64,000 nt of DNA from the NCBI RefSeq assembly GCF_052324685.1, contig NC_135228.1:16033611-16097610 (forward strand), read 5' to 3'. Under the pieces are notes generated by a model, which saw nothing but the letters and a program-made list of their open reading frames with translations, was not told the origin of the DNA and made no database searches. Shown here piece after piece: positions 1-10,652 of this stretch; position 1 is the stretch's first letter, and each line of letters opens with the position of its first letter. The translations under genes and the position numbers were made by a program. The DNA comes from Brachyhypopomus gauderio (Eukaryota; Chordata; Actinopteri; Gymnotiformes; Hypopomidae).

Positions 1-227
1 ATCTATATAAATCTATCTTTAAATATACATAGCATACAAATGCGTGTAATGAGATATTGCCATGGGATTGTTCTATCAATTTGTGCTAGCAGGTTTTTTT
101 TAGCTATAGTTAGCTAGCTAGTTTGTTATCTTTGCCAGCTGGTTAGTTACCCTTCACATTTTGTTAGACAGGCCAACTACATTATAATGTGGGCAATGTG
201 GTCTGGGCAATCTACACTCACAACTTT

Positions 228-890
228 ATTAGGTACACCTTGCTAGTTGCAACTGGGTTGGACCCCCTTTTGCCTTCAGAACTGCCTTAATCCTTCATGG
301 CACAGATTCAACAAGGTATTGGAAACATTCCTCAGAGAGTCTGGTCCATATTGACATGATAGCATCACGCAGTTGCTGCAGATTTGTCAGCTACACATTC
401 ATAACGCAAATCTCCCGTTCCACCACATTCCAAAAGATTTGGTGACTGTGGAGGCCATTTGAGTACAGTGAACTCATTGTTGTGTTTATAAAACCAGTCT
501 GAGAGGATTTGCGTTTTATGACATGGCGCGTTATCCTGCTGGAAGCAGCCAACAGAAGATGGCTGTGGGTACACCGTGGTCATAAAGGGATGGACATGGT
601 CAGCAACAATATTCAGGTAGGCTGTGGCTTTGACATGATGCTCAGTTGGTACTAATGGTCGTATGCTGCTGTAGCCTAGCTGCCTCAAGGTTTGATGTGT
701 TGTGCATTCAGACATATTCTTCTGCATGCCTCGGTTGTAACAACTGGTTATTTGAGTTAGTGTTCTATCAGCTCAATCCAGTCTGGTTGCTGCTCTATCA
801 GCTTGAACCAGCCGTTTGCCATGTTTACGGTATTAGCAAACAGTGCACATGAAACAAATGTACAGTCATATTGGTTTGCCATCATTGATG
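228..890 (-). mobile_element. Tc1/mariner-type transposon fragment
   Basis: A decayed piece of a Tc1-like DNA transposon on the minus strand. An open stretch at 365-727 translates to a recognisable part of the Tc1 DDE transposase, including the motifs QDNAPCHK and VLKWPPQSPNL that precede the last catalytic region in this family. The reading frame leaves the Tc1 pattern after PNL, and most of the N-terminal half is degraded or missing, so no active transposase is encoded. The plus-strand text on both sides of the open stretch looks like the same fish repeat from memory, so the outer limits are approximate. I see no terminal inverted repeats. Confidence 0.8.
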
Positions 891-1220
891 GTTGATCAGG
901 GTTCATTTATCTGCATCAAGATTTTTTTAAAAGCATTTCTGATGAGTCATGATTTTAAGGCCCACACCCCACTACCCCGCCCACTTCGGATCCCTACAAG
1001 TGCTCAAATCAGTGTTGTAACAAGTCCAACGAGATAGGGGGAGACCATGTATGGTTGTAACACTTTTGCTTCAGCACCTGTAACTGAGCTTGAGCTAGAG
1101 TTCTCAAACTTTTATACAAAGTACACACATTTGTTTACTACAAATGGCACCAATTCAAACCCCAATTCAAATATCACAGCCCTCGTGAGTTGATGTCAAA
1201 TACATGGTGTTCCTTTGTTA

Positions 1221-1254
1221 CAACCTACCCCACTACTGGGGTAGGTTGTAACAC
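1221..1254. repeat. Short perfect inverted repeat
   Basis: Two arms of about 14 bp (ACAACCTACCCCA and its complement) around a 4-5 base loop. It lies in the subterminal part of the surrounding TIR element and matches that element's TTGTAAC motif family, so it is probably part of that element's structure, not a host regulatory site. Confidence 0.5.
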
Positions 1255-1358
1255 ATGCTGGGGTAAGTTGTAACAATTAGACAAAAGAAGCAAAAACAGG
1301 GCACACCATGCAATATGCTTCAAAAAGTGGTTAATTGAAGTAAAATAACAATCCAGAA

Positions 1359-3135
1359 CAGTGGCGTGCACAGACATTTTGGGGGGCAAGTGCTCCGGGG
1401 AGGGGGGGGGCACTTTTTAGCGCACGTGGAACACTTCATTATAAAAAAATTACAAATTACAAGCACATGTTGAATTAAATTTGACTTTTATTTGTCACAT
1501 TCTCTGTGAGTTTTCAATGGAAAAAAGTCAGGCAGCCAACTGATAAAATTCATATCCAATATTAACTATACAGTCATGTCCTTCAGTTAACTTGTTTACC
1601 CTCCACTGTCTGCAGGCCTTGTTGCATATATTTTGCAATTAGTAAATCAATATAGGCCTACAATTAAAACAGTAAAAAGACCAAAAAGTACGAGAAAGAG
1701 TTATAGGCTACTGAGAGTTGTCATTACATGAATGCAGATGGGTATTTTTCACAGGTAATGGGGAACTTCCCGTTTCTTCTTTCACAAATGTATGTGTTAA
1801 TTTATGTTGCCTAACAAAACCTATACAACAGAAGACATTAATACATAGATTTGCAAACTCTACCTTAATTATTTGTATGTGGTCGTCCTCACGTTATCTT
1901 TCATTGATTTGGGCTAAAGCGACCAGTCGGCTAAAAATGCTTAAGCCTGGTTCACACTACACGACTTTTCAGTCGTCAGGTTTTTGTGCCGTCCGCACTA
2001 CACGACTGGTCGTGCTGTAATCGCGAGTCTTTCAGTTGTTGTGGCGTTCACACTACATGACTGATCGGCGACGCGGGCTCACGAATTACACGACTGGGGA
2101 ACGACTGGGGAATCGCCGACTCATCTGGCTGCCGTCCAAAAACATGAGAACACGAAAACGAAACTCTCCCAGAACCAGCAACACCACGTAGAAGAAAAAA
2201 ACAATGTACATGTACTCCACATTTTCGTTATTGTTATTTTTTTACCGTTTATACACTCCATAGTCCCAAGTTGCCAGAACTATTTCATCTCTCCGTTGCA
2301 GTGAACATGTAATCAATCGCACTATTTCTCCAGTGCTGTCACAATAACTTAAACACAGTGTTGTAGTAAAGTTGTAAGAAAGGTGAGGATTTTGTGTGTT
2401 TGCTGGGTTACTGTTTTGAAAGCATTCTTGAAAGTTTTTTACATTCTTCAGAGATATCTTCAGCGGTGCCGCGGTTCTCTCTCCGCGTTCCCATTGGCTG
2501 TAGCTAGACGCTGCTGCCGACTTTCAGTCGCCGACTGCTAGATATTAAACATGCTAGATATCTGCCAGTCGTCTGCGACCAGTCGGCGACGGCTCAGCGA
2601 GCGTCTTTCAGCAGTTCACACTACACGACTGAGCGAGCGACGAGTGATCGCCGATTAGCCTCCGACCACAGTTTTTGTCGGCGATCAGTCGGCGACGGAA
2701 AGACCAGCCTAAAATCGTGTAGTGTGAACCGGGCTTTAGTAGTTTGGTGCTGTATGAGACATTTTACTGCACAAGAAAATGATTTCACGTTGGGCTTAGA
2801 GGGCAAACGGTACGATTTTACTTGATGTGTATGTGACCTGGCTGGTGTGGCACGGGAGAAGAAGTCTATCTGTGACCGTGCGTGCTGTGCTGAAGACGCT
2901 TCCTTCCACTCGCTGAACTGAACTGCTGCTGCAGCGCATCTGATGTTAAAGGAAGAGAGAGGTCGGGTGTGTGCAAGGTGGCATTTCAGGGCATTGTTTT
3001 TAATCGCTCAGGTTTTCAAAAGATCATTTCAAACCGACCTCAGTAAAATGATAATAATAAAAAAAAAAAACAAAAAAAAAAACGAAGTTTCAAAAGGGCA
3101 CTTTCGTTGATAAAGGGCAGAGTTGGTGGTGCTTA
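1359..3135 (+). mobile_element. hAT-type non-autonomous element, copy A (3' truncated)
   Basis: It starts with CAGTGGCGTGCAC, a hAT-like terminus. The reverse complement of the same terminus closes the second copy at 53637-55197. The interiors of the two copies align along most of their length (for example 1480-1943 with 53640-54003 and later, and 2739-3126 with 54757-55170). Copy A lacks the right terminus because GT-rich tandem repeats replace it after about 3135. It carries a Harbinger-type insertion at 1944-2735 that copy B lacks. No coding capacity was seen. Confidence 0.7.
1944..2735. mobile_element. Harbinger-type MITE with TTA target duplication
   Basis: 792 bp. Terminal inverted repeats are AGCCTGGTTCACACTACACGA at the left, and the same with one change (AGCCCGG) at the right on the opposite strand. 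TTA flanks both ends (1941-1943 and 2736-2738), the target duplication typical of PIF/Harbinger elements. The empty site survives in the sister repeat near 54755-54775, where the flanks join directly through a single TTA. The body is full of CGACTGG/CCAGTCG motifs and has no long ORF, so it would need a transposase supplied in trans. Confidence 0.85.
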
Positions 3136-3194
3136 ATGAACACTAATACAATGTACTTGTGTAAAGAACTTAGGTCAAATAATAAACAATGACA

Positions 3195-3249
<55 letters not shown>

Positions 3250-3362
3250 TGTGTGTGTAAATTAGTGTACTAGAACAAACATATTTAACAATATTTATGC
3301 TTAATGAACACTAATACAATGTACTTGTGTAAAGAACTTAGGTCAAATAATAAACAATGACA

Positions 3363-3437
<75 letters not shown>

Positions 3438-3575
3438 AGTGTACTAGAACAAACTTATTTAACAATATTTATGCTTAAGGAACACTAATACAATGTTACA
3501 ATGTACCTGTGTAAAGAGCATGTAGGTCAAATAATAAACAATGTCTGTGTGTGTGTGTGTGTGTGTGTGTTACAT
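3128..3575. repeat. Tandem repeat of about 170 bp, each unit with a GT microsatellite
   Basis: A unit starting GCTTAATGAACACTAATAC and containing a (GT)n tract is present twice in full and once in part (starts near 3131, 3299 and 3473). The GT tracts are near 3196-3257, 3364-3432 and 3545-3570. The units are almost identical outside the tract, so the duplication looks recent or homogenised. Confidence 0.8.
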
Positions 3576-4639
3576 GACAGATACCATGTGCCTTTGCAAC
3601 TGATCTGACTGACTCGCCATTCTTTGTGACCTCATCAGATGCTGTGACCTCATCAGGCAAACCTCTGTCAGTCTTTCTTTTCCACTGCCTATACATTCTT
3701 TAAAATTATTAAAATCAAGAAAGTTTTCTTAGTTGTATGTAAGGTGATGGTTGTAACTTTTTAAAGCTGTGTTACAACCCACCCCTGTCAGCCATAGTTT
3801 AACTAGCTGTATTAGCAAGGTGATTTGAAATTAACAGTGGAAAATGCATCACAATTTACCTGAGAAACTACAGTTTAATGTAATATAATTCATATGGTTT
3901 TATCTGCAATAGTATAAGTACTAAACAATATATCGTCTTGATTCAAAAATTTACTTTCTCACCTCAAAATCAGTTTTTTCGTAATGGAATCTGCATGTAC
4001 CTGTTTCCAGCCTTGATATTCACCATGTGGGATCAGGGAGGAATTGGGTAAATACTGGAATGATCATATGACTCCTATCTTATCCGTGATTGGTGGAACT
4101 GATGGTGTTACAACTCTCCCCATGTTACAACCATACCCGGTCTCCCCATATGATATAAAAGTCAAAGTTGCACTGAATTTTCTCCAGAAGTGGACATTCC
4201 AGGTTCAGAAAGTAAAAATCCTCATCGAGATGTTGCTCAGGCTTCCTGGATTGTGTAGATTCCACTAATTTTACCTGGCTTGCACTAATTAGAAAATCCA
4301 GCACGCGTGAGTAAAAAACCTGGAATATTCACCTCAGATTTTTTGTGAGTGACTTTTTAGCATTCACACTCTGGTTTTTATTCAAGTTCTCGCTTCAAAA
4401 ATACAAGTGCAAATTTTAGTTGACACGTTCTCACATCAAAAATGCAAGTGCGAGTTTTAGCTTACAAGTTCTCAGATTAATAATACAAGTACAGATATTG
4501 GTTTACAAGTTCTCAAATCAGGTTCTTCAAGCTCTCAAGTTTTGCAATGTTTTTAATGTAATGTGCCATATTTTGTCAATTGTGATTTTTCACCGCAATC
4601 GAAATTTGTCCTCTGCATTTACCCATCTGTGCAATTAGA

Positions 4640-4815
4640 ACACACACACAAACACACACACTAGTGATTGTAGGCACACATGCCCAGAGCGGTGGGCAGC
4701 CCTAGCTGGGGTTAGGTGCCTTGCTCAAGGGCACCTCAGTCATGGCTTCAGGTCTGGGAATGGAACCCACGACCCTCTGGTCACAAGACCAGTTCCCTAC
4801 CACCAGACCATGACT
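4640..4815. repeat. Dispersed repeat fragment
   Basis: It contains the widely dispersed fish motif GGTTAGGTGCCTTGCTCAAG followed by GGAACCCACGACCCTCTGG and a region rich in ACCAG. I recognise it as a common interspersed repeat tail but cannot assign the family with certainty from sequence alone. Confidence 0.5.
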
Positions 4816-5066
4816 TTTACCACCATAAACTGAAACTTTGCATGTTGCATGGTTGAGCTGTAGTAATATCAGGTTACCTGATATGTTTAAATCTGAACGC
4901 CACTGGACAATAAGTGTTCGGTAGGCTTAGCATTGACCAATCAATCATGATGAAATTTATATGCAATGAGTAATAAAGATTCTCTGAGATTCTTAAAATG
5001 GCCACTAGGTGGTGGTATTCATAAAAAACAGTATAAACTACATATTTTCATTTATGACGTGTATTC

Positions 5067-5104
5067 ATTATTGTTTATTTATTTATTTATTTATTTATTT
5101 ATTA
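5067..5104. repeat. (TTTA)n microsatellite
   Basis: About nine tandem TTTA units followed by AT-rich sequence. No gene is seen between the TIR element ending at 4147 and the LTR starting at 5322, apart from the dispersed repeat at 4640-4815. Confidence 0.9.
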
Positions 5105-5321
5105 TCATTTATAACATTAAATTAATGTGATTCTTTGTAATATTCCAAACAACTTTGCAATTATAAGTGCTTTCCAAAAAGGTTTTTTTTGCATTCAGTA
5201 AAATCTCTGGACTCTGTCGTACATCACTTTCCAAAAAATGTTTGTAAATAATTCTTCTCTCCTCATCTACCAATCAGATGTTCGAGCCAAATGTGAACTA
5301 CTTTCACATTATTATCACGTT

Positions 5322-5434
5322 TGTTACGTGCATGTGCACATTGGCCAGTGTTTTTACAGGTGCGACCTGTGTGTGGAGCCTTGCATTTTTAAACGGATAC
5401 CACTAGAGGGCGGGGAGGGAGGGAGGGAGAGAGA

Positions 5435-5466
<32 letters not shown>

Positions 5467-5925
5467 TACCTATGGTGGGGGTTGATTTGTCAGCTATATT
5501 CTGATTCTGTGGAAATTAGTTTTAGACTTTAGTTATAACTGGTGTTCTTCTACAATTATGTTGTTTTTAATGGTTTTGGGGCAGAACAGAACATTAGGTA
5601 AGGGGCGGACACCAACCTTTGTATATTTTGATTATCAGAGTATTATTTTTGTTTTCTTAGATTTAGATATTCTTTTCTAGAGTTCTAGTTTGATTTGTTA
5701 TGTTCTTTGCTTTGTCATCAAAAATATTTCATTTTTTTGTGAATATTTATATCTATCTATATACGTGTTAAATATTCCATAGTAAAAAGGTATTTTTGTG
5801 GTTGTTTTCTCTTCCCCACCATCTCAGAGTCTCACCTTCACCTATTTCACCTGCTTGCCCACCTCCACTTGTTATATACTCCTCTTATCCCCCCCCTCAA
5901 GACAAAGCTTGAAGTGTTTGTAACA
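5322..5925 (+). repeat. 5' LTR of the Gypsy-type retrotransposon
   Basis: It begins TGTTACGTGCATGTGCACA and ends in CA (5924-5925), directly before a primer-binding site. A matching start (TGTGTGCATGTGCACATAGG) recurs at about 9957 after the pol remnant, which marks the truncated 3' LTR. A (GA)n tract lies at about 5409-5466 inside the LTR. Confidence 0.7.
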
Positions 5926-5927
5926 TA

Positions 5928-5945
5928 TGGGGGCTCGTCTGGGAT
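5928..5945 (+). promoter_or_regulatory. Primer-binding site, tRNA-Pro type
   Basis: 18 bases reading TGGGGGCTCGTCTGGGAT. This differs at one position from the classical tRNA-Pro primer-binding site. It starts two bases after the LTR terminal CA, the expected place for a reverse-transcription primer site. Confidence 0.8.
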
Positions 5946-6249
5946 TGTTTTTATGGTCCCATTGTTGGTTGATGCCAGTTTGTGATTCAGTTTGTGGTGT
6001 TTGTGATGCAGTTTTTATCGTGGCTCATTTTGATATACAGGCATTTTTTTGCTACAATTAGATTAGTTTTTGTAAGGTGGAATTGCTGAGCATTTGTGAA
6101 CATTTTGGGGTTATAGCTACTACAGGTAAGAAAAGGAGTAATATGACAACTTGTGCTTGATCAATTGATGGAGTTATGTACTTTGTCACTCTGAACAAGA
6201 AATATTTACCACTTCTGTTGGTATCACAGTTAAGGAGCATGAGAGAGAC

Positions 6250-6840
6250 ATGGGTACTCCAGTTGTGTCTGTGAAGGAGGGTGTCGGTACAGTTCCTAAA
6301 GTGCAGACAACATTGCCTAGGTGTGAGGCCCTTTCTTTCTCATCTGGGTCTAGAGATAAATCTCTTTTGAAGATGTGGCTCGCTTTGATGGAAATAGAAC
6401 TGGAGAGAGAAATTCAACTGCTTGAGGTGGAACAGAGAGAAAAGGATTTTTACCCGAGGATCCAGTCGGATCTTTTTCCAGCTCGTCCTACTGGGCTTGA
6501 GCCATTTACATTCTCTCAGATTCCTATTAGCTGAGTATTTTAAAAAATCATCTGAAATCTCTTATGTGGAGTTTGCAAGATCTCTCCTGTTTGATAAGTG
6601 GGTTGCCGCACATCAGGTTTCCGATCTGGAGTCGTCGAGGGAACTCATGATGTTGGAGGATTTTAAAGATTGTTTGCCAGATCAAATCTGCATATATTTA
6701 AATGAGAACAAGGTGAGTTCTTTGTCTCAAACTGCTGTTCTAGCAGATGAGTTTGTTTTAACTCGTAAGAACAACTTTATAGTTTGCCCATCCGGTGTGC
6801 AAAAGCATGTTCACAGGTCCCCTCAGCCCCGTCGACAGGG
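6250..6840 (+). pseudogene. Gypsy gag remnant
   Basis: Two overlapping frames together show the helical, SCAN-like capsid region common in fish Gypsy gag proteins. The frame starting at 6250 holds the N-terminal part up to about 6530. A shift to the second frame then carries YVEFARSLLFDKW, VAAHQVSDLESSRELMMLED and DEFVLTRKNN up to about 6780. A stretch of G bases at about 6838 marks an insertion. The gag text resumes near 7755 with CYDCHNLGHKAV, a CCHC zinc knuckle whose last cysteine is lost. Broken by frameshift and insertion. Confidence 0.75.
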
Positions 6841-7750
6841 GGGGACAACCGGGTCTGTTGTCCCGGGCCCTAGGGCCAGGGGGGCCCATCAAAGAGCCCA
6901 GCAATTTATTTTTTACTTAAAGTCTATAATTTTTAAATAATCTTGAAATATTTCATTAATATAAAATTATGTACTCATAATAAGCTCAATGGCTCAAATA
7001 TATATGTTTTTTTTACCTATCTGCATATTTTCCATTAAGTGCATACACCCCCGCCTCCCACTGGAAAATGGTTTGATCCAGCACCGACTGTAGCCGGCCG
7101 GTATCCGCCCAACAGCGGTAAATACAGTGGTGGATAGTTAAAGTAAATACAGAAATCTGGAGCGCAGAAAAGAAAGGAAAAACATTTACCTGACGAATTT
7201 TAAAGTTGCATTGTGTTCCAGGTTTGAAAAGTGCTGGAATTTAGGGTAAAGTACTTGAAAATGCTTGAAATTGTAACTACTTCGTTTCACAACAAATAGC
7301 TGTCTGACTGAACAGTTCTCGTGAAGACGTTAAGATTGGGCGTTTTGAAAATAAACAACCATTAAATAATGTGATAAAAAGCGAATTATTTCGAATCATT
7401 TCGAGTATATGTATAAATATTTAACTTAATTAAGTTTAACGTGCTGGAAAATATTGAAATGGACCTTTAAAGTGACGTACACGTGCTTTAATTCCACCTT
7501 ATAAAGGTGTATGAACCGTGCAAACAGGACTTTGTTCATTGCGCTGAAGCGCGGCGCGCGAAGTTACAAAATTCGAGAGGTGCTCGACCTCGCGAACCGA
7601 CAGCGCGCGAGACCCTCGCGCACGGGCGGAGCCACTGCGATTACGTCATTTTCGCGCGAACCCTTGCGCCGCTGGCGCTGGGGGGGCACATGAATCTTTC
7701 TTGTCCCGGGCCCCAGCAAGACTGTCAACGGGCCTGGGTCCCCTACACAT
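6838..7750. mobile_element. Insertion in gag carrying a Harbinger-like repeat fragment
   Basis: The gag reading stops at a G-rich boundary and resumes after CCTGGGTCCCCTACAC. Between them, 7150-7690 is a diverged copy of the GC-rich non-autonomous family that fills 39-50.6 kb (shared TTAAGATTGGGCGTTTTG, GGTGTATGAACC and GCGCTGAAGCGCGGCGCGC). The outer sequences contain TTGTCCCGGGCCC in opposite orientations near the two ends, as if one element had landed inside another. No ORF was recognised. Confidence 0.55.
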
Positions 7751-7959
7751 AATAGCAGAGAAAAGGGGAGATCTGAGCAGCTGGAGTGTTATGATTGCCA
7801 CAATTTGGGTCATAAAGCTGTTTTTAGTCAAGTGAAAGCAAGAGAGACAGGAAAAACAAGGTAAACCAAATAAGGTCCTGCTGACTCTGTAAGCTCACCT
7901 GATGAATGTTGCCATCCTTTTATTATTGTAATTATTTTATTTTATTCTAACTCAGTTTC

Positions 7960-8270
7960 TGTCAGAAGTCAGAAAAGAAGTCAGAAAGAATTTATTTGTC
8001 ATACATTGTACAAGTACAAGATGAAATGCTGTTTCCCTGGGGCCCAGGTGTGTTAAAGCACGGGGAACCCAGAGCGGCCGCAGCAACGTATTGCGCCGCC
8101 TCCACAGAATGGGGGAGAAACATAGAGAGATAAACATTAGGAGGAGACAAACAAATATATGATCACAGATTATTCTCACAACAGGACAACAGTCTTTGTG
8201 CACGCAAAGAATCCCCATAGCACATATAAGTACTGATAACACAGACAGTCAAGCAGTGAAAGGCGCGATT
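7960..8270. repeat. Unassigned insertion inside the Gypsy remnant
   Basis: It separates the zinc-knuckle remnant from the protease-like text that starts near 8270. It begins with tandem-like AAGTCAGAAAAGAAGTCAGA, then TTTATTTGTCATACATTG. A similar TTTATTTGTCA motif starts another repeat near 50735. The family was not recognised and the limits are approximate. Confidence 0.4.
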
Positions 8271-9650
8271 CATTCAGATAGGGAGGGGGAGCCAGAAGCC
8301 TGGCACAGAGTTAGACTCTGTGTTAGACTCTGATGTAGTCCACCCTGTTGTCATGGTATGTGACACTAGCACAGCACAGTCTTTTATTCGAGAAGGTGTA
8401 TTGCTCCTAACTGATAAGTCTTTTAGTGGTCTTATGCACTTTGCCAAGAGATTGGAATGAGTTATGTGCAGGTACCCTTGCATAATATTTCTTTACAGTC
8501 AGATCTGGTATGTGGTTATTTCAAGATAGGTGTTAGAAATGAACTGCCTGTAAAGGCCGTTGATGTAATTTTGGGAAATGGCAGGAGGAAGAGTTATTCC
8601 TGTGTCGGTAGTAGGTAGTTTCAGGACAGCCAGAAGCCCAGTGTGTCACTGATAGCAGTATATTTCCTGCTTGTGTAGTAACTAAGTCCCAAAAGTTGTC
8701 TAGAAGTGACAATGAGCCAATTGGTTTATCAGATACATTTCTAGCAGAAGTCCCAGTGGTGTCTTCTTCAAAACTACCTACTTTAGAAGTGGAAAAAAGG
8801 TTATATAAGTTAGTTGAAAATCAAGATAACTTTACCAGTGATGCCAGTTTAAACAATTATTTTCAGTCTGCGTGTAGCCTTGATGAACCGAGAGATAAAC
8901 GGGTTGCATTCTTTTTGGAGAATAGCCTGTTGATGTGTAAATGGACCTGTACCACCAGCTGTGAAAATGCTGTGTTTCAAGTTATAGTACCATCTGACTT
9001 TCATTCATTGGTTTTAGGTGTTGCTCATGATCATCATTGGTCGGGTCATTTGGGAATTACTAATGCAAGGATTGCATTTCGTTTGTCCTGGTTTGCGTAA
9101 AGATGTTGTTCCTGCGATACTTGTCAAAAGATAAACTTGGCAAATCAAAGCAGCTTGTTCCTCCAGTGTTTTTTTTTTTTTTTTAAAGACGGCTGCTCGC
9201 CATTTTGGTCCTGGGGATAGTTTTATTCCTTCTACTTTCTCCTACCTTGTCTATGTCATCCATATTTACCTGTCTTACAACGTGCAGATATTATGGCTCT
9301 GATTCGACAGTTTCCAACCATAATTGGTGATGTACCTCAACAAACTTTTGGTCAACATGACATCAAAGTAGTTACTGCCTTTGAAACGTCATGCATACCG
9401 TGTGAATGCTCAAAAACGGGAGATCATGAAGAGAGAAGTAGAATACTTGCTGAAACATGGTTTAGCATTACCTAGTAACAGCCCATGGAGTTCACCATGC
9501 TTGTTGGTACCAAAGCTTGATGACACTTGATGGGTTGTTCACAGATTACCATCGATTAAATGCCAACACAGTACCCGGTTTATATCCTCTACCACACATT
9601 GATGATTGCACTGATAATGTCAGCACGTTTTTTGTGTCTAGATAATTTAA
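8270..9650 (+). pseudogene. Gypsy pol remnant (protease, integrase and RT pieces)
   Basis: 8330-8480 reads VVMVCDTSTAQSFIREGV, a retropepsin-like segment in which the usual D-T-G is D-T-S. 8696-9100 is one open segment ending in a histidine-rich stretch (HDHHWSGHLGITNARI) like the zinc-binding start of Gypsy integrase, truncated soon after. 9420-9600 has RT-like text (REVEYLL, LPSNSPWSSPC, FTDYHRLNANTVPG) across frame changes. Domains are broken and partly out of order, so this is a fossil. Confidence 0.7.
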
Positions 9651-9998
9651 AAGGTTACTGGCAAGTTCCCCTGATTCCTAGAGCTGCCGAACTGTCTGCT
9701 TTTAGCCTTGAAGTTTTTTGAGGTTTATGTTGGTTCTAGTCCCTTGTAGTCCCCAGCTGTAATTTATTCTGACCACAATCAAACTGTGTTTTTGTCAATG
9801 ATGTATAACCACAACAAAAGACTCATGAGATGGTTTTTGTTTTTACAGGATTTCAATCTTGACATACAACATAAGAACAGAGTGGACAATGTAATGGCCG
9901 ATGCCCTAGAAGTTAAATGGGCATAAAAATATTTTTGTGTTTTTGGGTGGGCATATTGTGTGCATGTGCACATAGGCCAGTGCTTTTACATGTGCAGC

Positions 9999-10652
9999 AA
10001 TCGTTTACAATTGCAAACATGATAAAACTAATTATTGATCTTTTTACTGCCAGAAAATACTATAAGATAAAAACTAAGAGCTGAGTCAAAAATTGTGTTC
10101 TCATATGGTCCTCTTGTAAGGACATGTTACATAGCAGTTTCCTTCCTGTGGTTTCCTGTTGAAATAAGAGCAAATTTAAAGAGCCTTTCTTTAATGTGAA
10201 AGTTTAAACAGACAACCTGGAATTTTACATTTTTACATTGGGTCAGTTGAGTTTTTCTTTTTCGGTTTATATTTAGGATATATATTACACAGATAAATAG
10301 TTTATAAAGGTCACAATGAAATCCCACTTCAATTCACTGAAACACAGCCCACGACACGATGTAGGATATAAACAGCTAGACAGACATACAGAGAAAGACA
10401 AAGAGATCCAGGAGGAGTGGCTGTACTTCAGGCGAGGCGAGTTATACATAGGTAAGCTGACTGAAACGAGAACACAACCGCCCATTACATTCCCCCCTCA
10501 CCTTTTGGACAACATGGCGATCTGAAGTACACCTGCGCTGCTTCTGTTGATGCGTTTTTTCACTGTAGTCTCATGTAACCTGTATATTCCTTCCTTAAAA
10601 TAACCAGAACGTTTAAAATATTGGCGAGTGTTTTGCACCGTCGGACGTTTCG
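9999..10652. other. Intergenic: upstream flank of the SLC6 gene
   Basis: No gene is supported. An open stretch at 10316-10525 contains a donor-like GGTAAGC near 10451, so a non-coding or alternative first exon is possible. It has no recognisable domain. The last 60 bases before the SLC6 start contain an in-frame TAA and no other in-frame ATG. Confidence 0.4.

Larger units (their letters stand above)
1037..4147. mobile_element. TIR-bounded DNA element hosting nested insertions
   Basis: The ends are inverted copies of about 25 bp. The left end begins GGGGAGACCATGTATGG at about 1038. The right end, read on the minus strand from 4147, begins GGGGAGACCGGGTATGG. Both continue into GTTGTAACA with only two mismatches overall. 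Further TTGTAAC/GTTACAA motifs sit near both ends (about 1220-1275, 3745-3780, 4105-4130), as expected for subterminal transposase-binding repeats. I could not define a clean target duplication, so the superfamily is open. No transposase ORF remains, and much of the interior is later insertions: a hAT remnant, a MITE and GT-rich tandem repeats. Confidence 0.55.
5322..9998 (+). mobile_element. Decayed Gypsy-type LTR retrotransposon
   Basis: In order on the plus strand: 5' LTR, tRNA-Pro primer site, gag remnant (6250-6840, frameshifted), zinc-knuckle remnant (from about 7755), protease and spacer region (8270-8690), integrase zinc-binding and RT pieces (8696-9650), an RNase H tail (about 9770-9925, with LDIQHKNRVDNVMADAL) and about 40 bp of 3' LTR. 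Stops and frame changes break every domain, and pol pieces are out of canonical order or deleted. Two insertions interrupt it, at about 6838-7750 and about 7960-8270. The element cannot encode working proteins. Confidence 0.8.

Noticed and set aside
8270..9950. A functional retroviral pol gene
   Set aside because: Frameshifts, stops, altered protease triad and missing domains show it is a fossil.
10316..10525. Small open frame upstream of the SLC6 gene
   Set aside because: It has a donor-like GGTAAGC but no recognisable protein and no in-frame link to the SLC6 start. Kept only as a possible leader exon.
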